A DNA stretch of 44,080 bases from an uncultured Alphaproteobacteria bacterium (lineage in GTDB: Bacteria > Pseudomonadota > Alphaproteobacteria > RF32 > CAG-239), in contig CAKQRZ010000014.1 of NCBI GenBank assembly GCA_934271715.1, forward strand, positions 1-44,080. Reading direction: 5' to 3'. Below the pieces are notes generated by a model that did no database searches, was not told the DNA's origin, and saw only the letters and a list, made by a program, of their open reading frames with translations. The position numbers were made by a program, and so were the translations under genes. Within the stretch, counting starts at the first letter, position 1. Every line of letters starts with the position of its first letter. Positions 17,114 to 22,794 of the stretch are shown here, piece by piece.

Positions 17114-18052
17114 ATGAAAATATTTAGTTGGATTATAAAAGATACAAGTATTGACTTTTTAGGCTACCGCAAATTGGCTTATGCTTTGTCAGCCGTTTTG
17201 TTTGCCGCATCCATCGCCAGCGTTGCCGTACGCGGCTTTAACTATGGCATTGACTTTTCCGGCGGCGTGCTGATTGAAGTTAAGAGCAAAAACGGACCGG
17301 TTGATGTGGATAAAGTCCGCAGCGAACTGGATACCTTAAAGCTGGACGAGCTGAATCTGCAGTCTTTCGGCGACGCTCAAGACGAACTTATGATTAGAGC
17401 GCAGGCGAACAATGCCGATGAAGAAAGCCAGCGCGTAGCTGTTAAGCAGATTAAAGAAATGCTGGACAACGATTTTACTTTTGAAAGAATTGAATCCGTT
17501 GGTCCGCAAGTCGGCGATGAGCTGAAGCTTTCCGGCGTATTGGCTTCTGTATTTGCCATGCTGGCTATCAGTATGTATATCTGGTTCAGATTTGAATGGA
17601 AATTTGCCGTCGGTGCTTTGGTGGGTTTGTTCCATGATTTGCTGATTACGGTCGGCTTAGTTTCCATTTTCCACTTGGATTTCAGCTTAACAACCATTGC
17701 CGCTATTTTGACTTTGGCCGGCTATTCGGTGAATGATACGGTTGTAACCTATGACCGTGTTCGTGAAAATCTGCAAAAATACAAAAAAATGTCACAATAT
17801 GACTTATTGAACAAAAGTATTAACGATATTTTTTCCCGTACGATTTTGACAGGCGTTACCACATTTCTTGCCTCTGTGGCTCTGCTGGTGTTCGGCGGCG
17901 ATGCTCTGCGCAGCTTTGCCTTTGTAATTACCACCGGTATCATTATTGGTACATTCTCATCAATCTTTATCTGCGTGCCGGTAATCAATATGTTTGATTT
18001 GCGCGCAACGCCGGATGAAAAAGACATAAATCCGTTTGGAAATATCCAATAA
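17114..18052 (+). CDS. secF: protein translocase subunit SecF
   Basis: Partner of SecD in late protein export. It shows the N-terminal helix, the NYGIDFSGGVLIEV motif (about residues 44-57), the periplasmic P4-like region ending in SVGPQVGDELK, and the C-terminal helices with GYSVNDTVVTYDRVREN and RTILTGVTTFLASVAL. At 312 residues it is of normal size. It is the last gene of yajC-secD-secF, followed by an 8-bp perfect inverted repeat (18053-18070) and then an intrinsic terminator. Confidence 0.97.
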   Translation: MKIFSWIIKDTSIDFLGYRKLAYALSAVLFAASIASVAVRGFNYGIDFSGGVLIEVKSKNGPVDVDKVRSELDTLKLDELNLQSFGDAQDELMIRAQANNADEESQRVAVKQIKEMLDNDFTFERIESVGPQVGDELKLSGVLASVFAMLAISMYIWFRFEWKFAVGALVGLFHDLLITVGLVSIFHLDFSLTTIAAILTLAGYSVNDTVVTYDRVRENLQKYKKMSQYDLLNKSINDIFSRTILTGVTTFLASVALLVFGGDALRSFAFVITTGIIIGTFSSIFICVPVINMFDLRATPDEKDINPFGNIQ

Positions 18053-18070
18053 TTATAATCGTGATTATAA

Positions 18071-18103
18071 AAAAAACAGCTCATTAACTTGGGCTGTTTT
18101 TTT
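18071..18103 (+). terminator. intrinsic terminator of yajC-secDF
   Basis: AAAAAACAGC (18071-18080) pairs with GCTGTTTTTT (18093-18102), with a short loop and a run of seven T. It lies 18 nt after the secF stop. A separate perfect inverted repeat TTATAATC-GT-GATTATAA occupies 18053-18070 just before it. Confidence 0.85.
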
Positions 18104-18131
18104 GTTGCGTATTCTTAGTTATAAAATTGTC

Positions 18132-18166
18132 TTTACTTTCCGGCTCTATTCTGATAAAATTATAAT
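18132..18166 (+). promoter_or_regulatory. candidate promoter(s) of the structured RNA
   Basis: TTTACT (18132-18137), 17 nt, TAAAAT (18155-18160); a second, perfect -10 TATAAT lies at 18161-18166. Either would start transcription at about 18167-18173, exactly where the foldable sequence begins. Confidence 0.45.
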
Positions 18167-18170
18167 TGGA

Positions 18171-18356
18171 TAGGCAGTAGTCTGTCTGGGGTGTCGAAAC
18201 CTCTTGAATACACGTCTTAATACAGGATGAAAATTCTGTATATCTTCAAGCTATACGGCTGGAAGGTAGCAAAATATGCTATCTTTGGCTAATATGCTAC
18301 ACTATATTTGTATTCAGTAGTTTCGAACTTCCAGCTGTCTCGCCGACAGCTTTTTT
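18171..18356 (+). ncRNA. probable structured RNA of about 185 nt (sRNA or leader)
   Basis: The 333-nt gap after secF holds a strongly foldable segment with its own promoter and terminator. The ends close on each other: CTGGGG (18186-18191) with TTCCAG (18329-18334, two G-U pairs), TCGAAAC (18194-18200) with GTTTCGA (18320-18326) and TGAATACA (18205-18212) with TGTATTCA (18309-18316). Inside are a hairpin ATACAG/CTGTAT (18220-18225, 18236-18241) and a 10-bp hairpin GAAGGTAGCA/TGCTATCTTT (18262-18271, 18277-18286). An alternative, mutually exclusive pairing is GTAGCA (18266-18271) with TGCTAC (18295-18300). Its length and closed-rod outline recall 6S RNA, but I see no diagnostic sequence. It could equally be a cis-acting leader of the pilin gene that starts 30 nt after the terminator. 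Confidence 0.5.
18333..18356 (+). terminator. intrinsic terminator upstream of the first pilin-like gene
   Basis: AGCTGTC (18333-18339), loop TCGCC, GACAGCT (18345-18351), then Ts to 18356. The stem is a perfect 7 bp. It overlaps by 2 nt the outermost stem of the structured RNA, so the two compete slightly. The downstream ribosome site AAGGAAG follows at about 18374. Confidence 0.8.
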
Positions 18357-18385
18357 GTTACATAAAAAAATAAAAGGAAGTTACG

Positions 18386-19027
18386 ATGAAACAAAATCAA
18401 TTTGGCAGAAGTATGATAGAAATGCTCGGCGTGCTGGCGATTATCGGCGTGTTAAGCGTAGGCGGAATCGCCGGTTATTCCAAGGCTATGACTAAATATA
18501 AAGTAAATAAGACTATAGATGAATATAGTTTTATGATTACTGAGTTATTAACCTATAGGGATAATTTAACAAAAAATAGCGATGAACGCCCTATATACCT
18601 AGCTCAAATAGTAAAAGACCTAAACTTTGTGCCTCAAACCTGGCAAATTTATTCTAACGTACATATAACTGATACATTGGGAAACAGAGTTGCTCCATAT
18701 ATAAGCACAGAAAATAATTTTGTAATTGATGTCAATATATTTAGTAATGATAAGAAATCTTCAGATTACTCAAAAGAACTGTGCATTGCCTTAATTAAAG
18801 ATGTAGCTCAAAATATGTATGGCAGCATAAAAACTATTTCTCCGCAAAACATACAACATTCCTCAAACGGAAAAGCTGCTCCCCATTTTACCACAGAATG
18901 TCAAAATCTGAAAGACAATACATATAAATGTCTCAAGGATGTTACAATGCCGGAAATAACGGCAAGTTGTCAAGAATGTTTGCGAAATACCAGTATTTGT
19001 AATTTTGTAATTATTTTTAATAAGTAA
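18386..19027 (+). CDS. type IV pilin-like protein, Cys-rich family
   Basis: A 213-residue prepilin-like protein. The short leader MKQNQFG is followed by RSMIEMLGVLAIIGVLSVGG, the class III signal with Glu at position 5 of the mature form; the first mature residue would be Arg instead of the usual Phe. The hydrophobic helix covers about residues 8-35. The C-terminal region carries a Cys pattern shared with the 19682 protein: C-x12-C-x2-C-x6-C, starting at KCLKDVTMPEI, plus a Cys in ECQNLKDN and one in ELCIALIK. AAGGAAG precedes the ATG. No pilus assembly genes are nearby, so it is an orphan pilin or pseudopilin. Base composition is more AT-rich than the surrounding genes. Confidence 0.85.
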   Translation: MKQNQFGRSMIEMLGVLAIIGVLSVGGIAGYSKAMTKYKVNKTIDEYSFMITELLTYRDNLTKNSDERPIYLAQIVKDLNFVPQTWQIYSNVHITDTLGNRVAPYISTENNFVIDVNIFSNDKKSSDYSKELCIALIKDVAQNMYGSIKTISPQNIQHSSNGKAAPHFTTECQNLKDNTYKCLKDVTMPEITASCQECLRNTSICNFVIIFNK

Positions 19028-19120
19028 ATACGAAACAGTTTTGCATTCTATAAAGAGAATTATAGTTCTAATGATAATTTAGCTTTTACGGTTGACTTAG
19101 GGAGTGAGGCTGGTATAGAA
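19028..19120 (+). pseudogene. possible remnant of a pilin-family coding region
   Basis: After the stop of the 18386 gene the same frame stays open for 31 codons to a TAA at 19121. It reads protein-like (YKENYSSNDNLAFTVDLGSE), resembling the region before the first Cys in the two neighbouring pilins (for example NDGKLLVLDFWLGGKDKSF). It may be the scar of a deleted paralogue. It overlaps the promoter repeat, so chance resemblance is possible. Confidence 0.25.
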
Positions 19121-19121
19121 T
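19092..19121 (+). promoter_or_regulatory. promoter of the TC-tract leader gene, copy 1
   Basis: TTGACT (19092-19097), 18-nt spacer containing TGAGGCTGG, TAGAAT (19116-19121). The same boxes and spacing recur at 43977-44006, which supports function. Confidence 0.6.
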
Positions 19122-19157
19122 AAAAATGTAAATTAACTTAAAATAGAGGAAAGAAAG

Positions 19158-19214
19158 ATGAAAAATAAGCTATTCAAAGGTCTCTCTCTCTCTCTGCAAA
19201 TCCTAACTATCTGA
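19158..19214 (+). CDS. short leader ORF with TC tract, apparently out of phase
   Basis: ATG at 19158 with GAGGAAAG upstream begins MKNKLFKGLSLSLQILTI and then meets TGA at 19212. The codons for LSLSL come from a 15-nt TC repeat (19181-19195), made of CTC/TCT codons; CTC looks uncommon elsewhere in the window. The frame 2 nt ahead is open from 19169 to 20359 (about 396 codons) and includes the pilin domain. Loss of one TC unit or gain of two would join the ATG to that frame. Alternatively, the leader is an intact signal-peptide start whose gene has decayed (TGA, later TAA). The start is supported by the second copy at 44043. Confidence 0.5.
   Translation: MKNKLFKGLSLSLQILTI
19181..19195 (+). 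repeat. TC dinucleotide tract (15 nt), candidate phase-variation switch
   Basis: Uninterrupted TC repeat, seven and a half units, eight codons into the leader ORF. Dinucleotide tracts at the 5' end of surface-protein genes are classic slipped-strand contingency switches. The same tract occurs at 44066-44080. Confidence 0.85.
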
Positions 19215-19347
19215 TTAAAGGCGTATTTTTCACCGCTCAGCGTTTTTTTGCAGAGTTCGGCGCAAAAAATTACAAATTCGGAAACAACACATTTAGAACA
19301 AAACTAACTGGCTATATATTACCGCGCTTTTTCGCCTACCCTCTCAA

Positions 19348-19544
19348 CGTCAGTCTTCGCCGGTACTCACTGCTGGAAGTACCACGGCGGAGAATCCATA
19401 ACGCCATTACAAAAGCAATGTCAATATGCGTTGCTGTTGGTAACAAAGTCATGGATACTCGTCTGCCACAGCCTGCTGGGTGTAGTGACAAGTATAACAT
19501 TTCGAGTTTGGATTGTAGGTTGCTTCGCGTTGCTCGCAATGACG
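19348..19544 (+). repeat. palindromic intergenic-type repeat lying inside an open frame
   Basis: Bounded by CGTCA (19348-19352) and TGACG (19540-19544). It contains an imperfect hairpin (CGCCG-GTACT...AGTAC-CA-CGGCG, about 19358-19390) and ends in TTGCTTCGCGTTGCTCGCAA, whose reverse (CGTCATTGCGAGCAACGCGA) belongs to a type of repeat common between genes in many bacteria. Reverse-strand translation gives the familiar SLRATRSNLQSK. On the plus strand it adds no stop to the frame leading into the pilin domain. Confidence 0.6.
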
Positions 19545-19681
19545 CCGAAAGAAACAACATCGCATTTAAGGGTTTGGATGTTGTGCGTCAATACGCCTTA
19601 AAATTCTTCAAAACTGCGGAGAGCGGTGTAGATAAAGTGGTTTCTAGCTGCGAAAAAAATCCTAGTGTACATTGGAGGTAC

Positions 19682-20359
19682 ATGAATTTTTTGAGACAGC
19701 GTAAAACTGCTTTAGATGCGCCGCTATACGCGGTTTCTGCCGGGCGGAGTATGATAGAAATGCTGGGCGTTTTGGCTATTATCGGCGTGTTATCAGTAGG
19801 CGGAATTGCTGGTTATTCCAAAGCGATGGAAAAATATAAGATGAACAAAGTAATCAGTGAATACAGCTTTATGATTAGTGGGCTGTTGGAACACCTGAAC
19901 AACTTAAAGCAAAACAGCAGCGATGTTTCCGGTACAAAAATCGGGTTAACCGATTTTGCCGAAGCGGCAAATATTATTCCCAGCACTTGGAAAAAAGCCT
20001 CTACCACCTCGCTAACAGATTCCTATGGAAACGGCATTATAATGTATTTAGGCGCTACTCAAAATGACGGTAAATTGCTGGTTTTAGACTTTTGGCTGGG
20101 CGGGAAAGACAAATCTTTTGATGTCAAATTTTGCCGCGAGTTCTTTTATAATGTTGCCTATCCTCTGCATCCGGTTGTTATTCATGCTTCCATGCACCGA
20201 GACGAGCAAGGTACAATTCGTGCAAATACATGGCGCGGCGATGCTTATTGCGACGGCAGCAGAAAGTGCCTCAGAGATATAACCTTGTCAGATATCAACT
20301 CTGCTTGTCATACTTGCGTAAACGGCAAGGAATCCTGTGCTGTAATCTTATGGTTTTAG
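19682..20359 (+). CDS. type IV pilin-like protein, Cys-rich family (possibly phase-variable)
   Basis: Second member of the Cys-rich pilin family. The segment GRSMIEMLGVLAIIGVLSVG is almost identical to the 18386 protein, followed by GIAGYSKAMEKYKMNK. The C-terminal pattern KC-x12-C-x2-C-x6-C (RKCLRDITLSDI onward) has exactly the same spacing. Start is uncertain. ATG 19682 has GGAGG 3 nt upstream and gives a 225-residue protein with a 21-residue leader. ATG 19418 lacks a ribosome site and begins inside the palindromic repeat. The open frame continues back to the TC tract at 19181, so a frameshifted tract could fuse it to ATG 19158. The stop is TAG. The domain itself is well preserved. Confidence 0.75.
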   Translation: MNFLRQRKTALDAPLYAVSAGRSMIEMLGVLAIIGVLSVGGIAGYSKAMEKYKMNKVISEYSFMISGLLEHLNNLKQNSSDVSGTKIGLTDFAEAANIIPSTWKKASTTSLTDSYGNGIIMYLGATQNDGKLLVLDFWLGGKDKSFDVKFCREFFYNVAYPLHPVVIHASMHRDEQGTIRANTWRGDAYCDGSRKCLRDITLSDINSACHTCVNGKESCAVILWF

Positions 20360-20387
20360 CTTGCTGCAACCTTTATAAAAGGCAAAT

Positions 20388-20780
20388 TTATCTTCGATGA
20401 TGGTGGTGGTGATGATGTCCGCCGCCGAAGATAACGCTGCCGACCAGCGCTCCGGTAAAACCGGCCACAGCTGCAGTTGCCGCTGAATCGTAGTAATAGC
20501 TGCGAGGAGCCGGAGTTTCTCTAACTACCACAACCGGCGGAACCGGACGTGTCACAATCACTTGCTGAGGCGGTAAAGGCGCTCCCGTAACATAAACCGG
20601 CTGTGTCTGCACAGCAACCGGAACGGTCTGCACCGTCTGTACTGTTTTCACAACCGAATTAGGCAAAGTATAAATCTGCTGTTTTACATTATTATTATCA
20701 TCCATGACAATGATTGTGTCCGCTTTTGCAGTTTGCACAGTCAAGGCCGCCATAACGGCTAAAAATAGAACTTTACGCAT
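20388..20780 (-). CDS. exported protein with natural poly-His tail
   Basis: A 130-residue protein with a signal peptide (MRKVLFLAVMAALTVQTAKA). The middle is Val/Gln/Pro-rich and low in complexity (VQTVQTVPVAVQTQPVYV, VIVTRPVPPVVVV). A Gly/Ala-rich hydrophobic stretch (AAVAGFTGALVGSVIFGGG) resembles a glycine-zipper membrane segment. The very end is seven consecutive His followed by Arg-Arg, which could bind Ni, Zn or Cu. GGAGG lies before the ATG, behind a strong promoter. It ends near a weak CCTTT/AAAGG hairpin at about 20371-20383 and is convergent with the pilin gene. Function is unknown; metal handling is an inference. Confidence 0.75.
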   Translation of the reverse strand: MRKVLFLAVMAALTVQTAKADTIIVMDDNNNVKQQIYTLPNSVVKTVQTVQTVPVAVQTQPVYVTGAPLPPQQVIVTRPVPPVVVVRETPAPRSYYYDSAATAAVAGFTGALVGSVIFGGGHHHHHHHRR

Positions 20781-20802
20781 TATTATTCCTCCACAAACAT
20801 AT

Positions 20803-20831
20803 ATTATAGTTTGCTTAATGCTCTAATTCAA
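20803..20831 (-). promoter_or_regulatory. strong promoter of the His-tail gene
   Basis: Reading leftward: TTGAAT (20831-20826), 17-nt spacer, TATAAT (20808-20803), followed by GGAGG and the ATG at 20780. It is the clearest sigma70-type promoter in the window. Confidence 0.7.
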
Positions 20832-20869
20832 GAAAATAAATATACTTTCTGGTATGTATATTTATTTTT

Positions 20870-21160
20870 TCAGATTATATTTGCTTCATAGGTATAAACA
20901 ATTTCCGCGTCATCTTCGCTGTCTGTCGGCTCTATCTCGCACACCAGCAAAGTATTATCGTCCTGCAGATTGTCAAAAATCTCATCTTCCACATTTTCCA
21001 GAGTCAAGACATCTTCGGCGTTGCGGCTTAAAACAATATTATGTTCATCATAATTCAGCTGTACAGCCGGATTTTCCGGAGCGGTATCGCGGGCATAAAG
21101 CAGCAGCATAACATCGTTTTCATCGGTTACCATAAAGTCAAAAGTATTAAAATCAGGCAT
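20870..21160 (-). CDS. small acidic protein, unknown function
   Basis: A 96-residue, strongly acidic cytoplasmic protein (TDENDVMLLLY, EDVLTLENVEDEIFDNLQDD, EPTDSEDDAEI). AAAGGACG lies 6-8 nt before the ATG, which supports translation. It has a single Cys, no signal peptide and no known motif. It stands alone between the His-tail gene and the divergent membrane gene at 21238. The acidic, beta-prone pattern could suit a small inhibitor or assembly factor, but nothing decides it. Confidence 0.6.
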   Translation of the reverse strand: MPDFNTFDFMVTDENDVMLLLYARDTAPENPAVQLNYDEHNIVLSRNAEDVLTLENVEDEIFDNLQDDNTLLVCEIEPTDSEDDAEIVYTYEANII

Positions 21161-21237
21161 TTTGTCGTCCTTTCATGCTGTTATTAAAAATATTTTAGGA
21201 TATTGAGGTTAATATTTATCTAAAATTTGAGGGAAAA

Positions 21238-21921
21238 ATGTATAAAATAACCGATTGGATTATCAATATCTTAAAGCTGCCCGCGGCGCTGTATCTGCTG
21301 TTTTCGCTGCCGGCTCTTTTGAACGTATACCGCTATTTTGATTTTTTTACTTTTAAATTTTTTATGCTCGGCGCCGGATTTATCTTTTTTTGGGGTACGA
21401 TTTTCCTCTCCGGCTACAGCACACGCAACGCCATGCAGGTAATTTCACACGAGCTGACGCACACTTTTTTTGCTTATTTAACTTTGCATATTGCCGGAAG
21501 AATACGGCTTAACCCTGATGGCAGCGGCGGCTCCATGCAGCTGAACGGACACGGCAATTGGCTGATTTCTTTAGCGCCCTATTTTTTCCCGCTGTTTGCT
21601 TTTATCTATATGCTGCTGATGCCGTCTTTACTCTATCTCAGCGGAGCTTATTGGCTCGTCTATGCGGTTCTGGGTTATTTTTTGGCTTATCATTGGCTGG
21701 TTGTGCTGACACAGGTGCATCCGGGGCAAACAGACATAAGTCAAGAAGGCTATATATTTTCCGGAATTGTCATCATCGGCGCCAATCTTTTCAGCAACGG
21801 AATAATTCTAGCCTTTGCCAGCAAATCATGGGACGGCGTTTTTACCTTTTTGCGGTTGGTAAATAAGCTTAATTTTGAATACGTTCAAAAGATTTACGGT
21901 TTAATAGCTGATAATTTCTAA
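21238..21921 (+). CDS. membrane HExxH protein, M50-like putative metalloprotease
   Basis: A 227-residue polytopic membrane protein with about six hydrophobic helices. HELTH lies in the third helix region (VISHELTHTFFAYL), the zinc-binding HExxH of metalloproteases. Later come SLAPYFFP and HPGQTDISQEGYIFSG, whose Asp could be a third ligand as in site-2 proteases. The same order of motifs occurs in the 25821 protein, so the two are related. It is probably a membrane-embedded M50B-like peptidase of unknown substrate. GAGGG lies before the ATG. It overlaps the convergent S66 gene by 21 nt at its 3' end. Confidence 0.7.
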   Translation: MYKITDWIINILKLPAALYLLFSLPALLNVYRYFDFFTFKFFMLGAGFIFFWGTIFLSGYSTRNAMQVISHELTHTFFAYLTLHIAGRIRLNPDGSGGSMQLNGHGNWLISLAPYFFPLFAFIYMLLMPSLLYLSGAYWLVYAVLGYFLAYHWLVVLTQVHPGQTDISQEGYIFSGIVIIGANLFSNGIILAFASKSWDGVFTFLRLVNKLNFEYVQKIYGLIADNF

Positions 21922-22791
21922 ACAACTCTTGTCAGCGTCAAATTTTGCTTTAGCCCCCAGCGGCAAAACATAACGCGCCGGTGTATGTCCAAATTCAAAA
22001 TCCTTAACGCACGGAAAGTCTGTTTCATATAAAAAATCGGCAAAACAATCATCTAAAGTTCCGTCTTCTTCATCTCCGCTGCAATCCGTAAAATGTCCGA
22101 AAATAAGCCCTTTCAGCTTCGCAAAATACGGCTGCTGTTTCAGCTGCTGCAGCATTAAATCTATTTTATGCAGGCGCTCGTGTATATCTTCTATCAACAA
22201 AATTTTGCCGCGTAAATCCGGAAAATACGGCGTACCGGCAAGCTTCATCAGCACGCTCAGATTGCTGCATAAAAAAGTGCCTTCTGCCTTGCCGACCCGC
22301 AGCGTGCTGCCGGAAATAATCTTCTGCGGCTCGCCGGAAATCAGCTGCCTGAGGCTCTTTTCTACCAGCGGATTCAGCGTATCTTCTCTAAAATCGTATG
22401 TCGGCAGAAAACCGTTCCAGCTGACAGCACCGGATTTTTTATTAAGTGCCAGCATTAGCGCGGCATTATCGCAAAAGCCGATTAGCGGCTTAGGGTTCCG
22501 CTTAATCGGTTCGTAGTCAATATAAGGCAAAATACGAGCCGCTCCGGCTGCCGCTCTCACGCAAACAACCGCTTTTACTTCCGGCTGCGCAAAAGCCCAA
22601 TTAACATCTGCCGCCCGCTCTCGGTCTGTTCCGGCCATATAGCGGCGCACTTCATAAAGATGAGGAGCAAAAACCGGTTCAAACCCCAAAGACTGCAAAA
22701 AATTCAAGCCTTTTTCAATTTTAGCAATGCTCCCGATTTGCGCCGACGGAGCAATTAAAGCAATTTTATCGCCTCTGCAGAGTTTTTCCAT
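21901..22791 (-). CDS. S66-family LD-carboxypeptidase homologue with Cys nucleophile
   Basis: Homologue of LdcA, which removes the terminal D-Ala from murein tetrapeptides during peptidoglycan recycling; the family also includes the MccF immunity proteins. Its 296 residues match in length, with the C-terminal acidic motif IEDIHERLHKIDLMLQQL and the His motif FGHTPARYVLPLG. The nucleophile motif, normally GxSD, reads GFCD, so the catalytic Ser is Cys107 (TGC at 22473-22471). The usual RGGYG loop is RAAAG (79-83). It may use a thiol or be inactive. It sits 4 nt after a Mpl/MurC-type ligase, fitting a recycling pair. Confidence 0.8.
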   Translation of the reverse strand: MEKLCRGDKIALIAPSAQIGSIAKIEKGLNFLQSLGFEPVFAPHLYEVRRYMAGTDRERAADVNWAFAQPEVKAVVCVRAAAGAARILPYIDYEPIKRNPKPLIGFCDNAALMLALNKKSGAVSWNGFLPTYDFREDTLNPLVEKSLRQLISGEPQKIISGSTLRVGKAEGTFLCSNLSVLMKLAGTPYFPDLRGKILLIEDIHERLHKIDLMLQQLKQQPYFAKLKGLIFGHFTDCSGDEEDGTLDDCFADFLYETDFPCVKDFEFGHTPARYVLPLGAKAKFDADKSCLEIISY

Positions 22792-22794
22792 AGC

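Larger units (their letters stand above)
19089..19195 (+). repeat. 107-nt promoter/leader/TC-tract unit, copy 1
   Basis: Aligns without gaps with 43974-44080; about 90 of 107 positions agree by hand count. It comprises a promoter (TTGACT at 19092-19097, 18 nt, TAGAAT at 19116-19121), an untranslated stretch, a GAGGAAAG ribosome site, an ATG at 19158 and a TC tract. The conserved TGAGGCTGG inside the promoter spacer suggests a shared regulator. Confidence 0.8.

Noticed and set aside
18171..18356. c-di-GMP riboswitch or SRP RNA, suggested by GGAAGGTAGC and by a pilin gene downstream
   Set aside because: The conserved core blocks of the GEMM riboswitch and the SRP domain IV stem around that short match are absent; it lies in an ordinary hairpin.
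19158..19320. Reassigned TGA codon (TGA as an amino acid) making the leader ORF at 19158 longer
   Set aside because: lexA ends in TGA, so TGA is a stop in this genome, and the leader frame meets a TAA soon afterwards anyway.
19336..19560. Minus-strand ORF across the palindromic repeat
   Set aside because: Its SLRATRSNLQSK-type translation is the usual spurious product of intergenic palindromic repeats, and it has no ribosome site.
20371..20383. CCTTT/AAAGG hairpin as bidirectional terminator between the pilin and His-tail genes
   Set aside because: The stem is only 5 bp without a clear T run; too weak to list as a terminator.
3302..22791. Microcin C system linking YejAB (importer) with the S66 protein (MccF-like immunity)
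   Set aside because: The genes are 16 kb apart in unrelated operons, and the S66 gene sits with a murein ligase. No toxin gene is visible.
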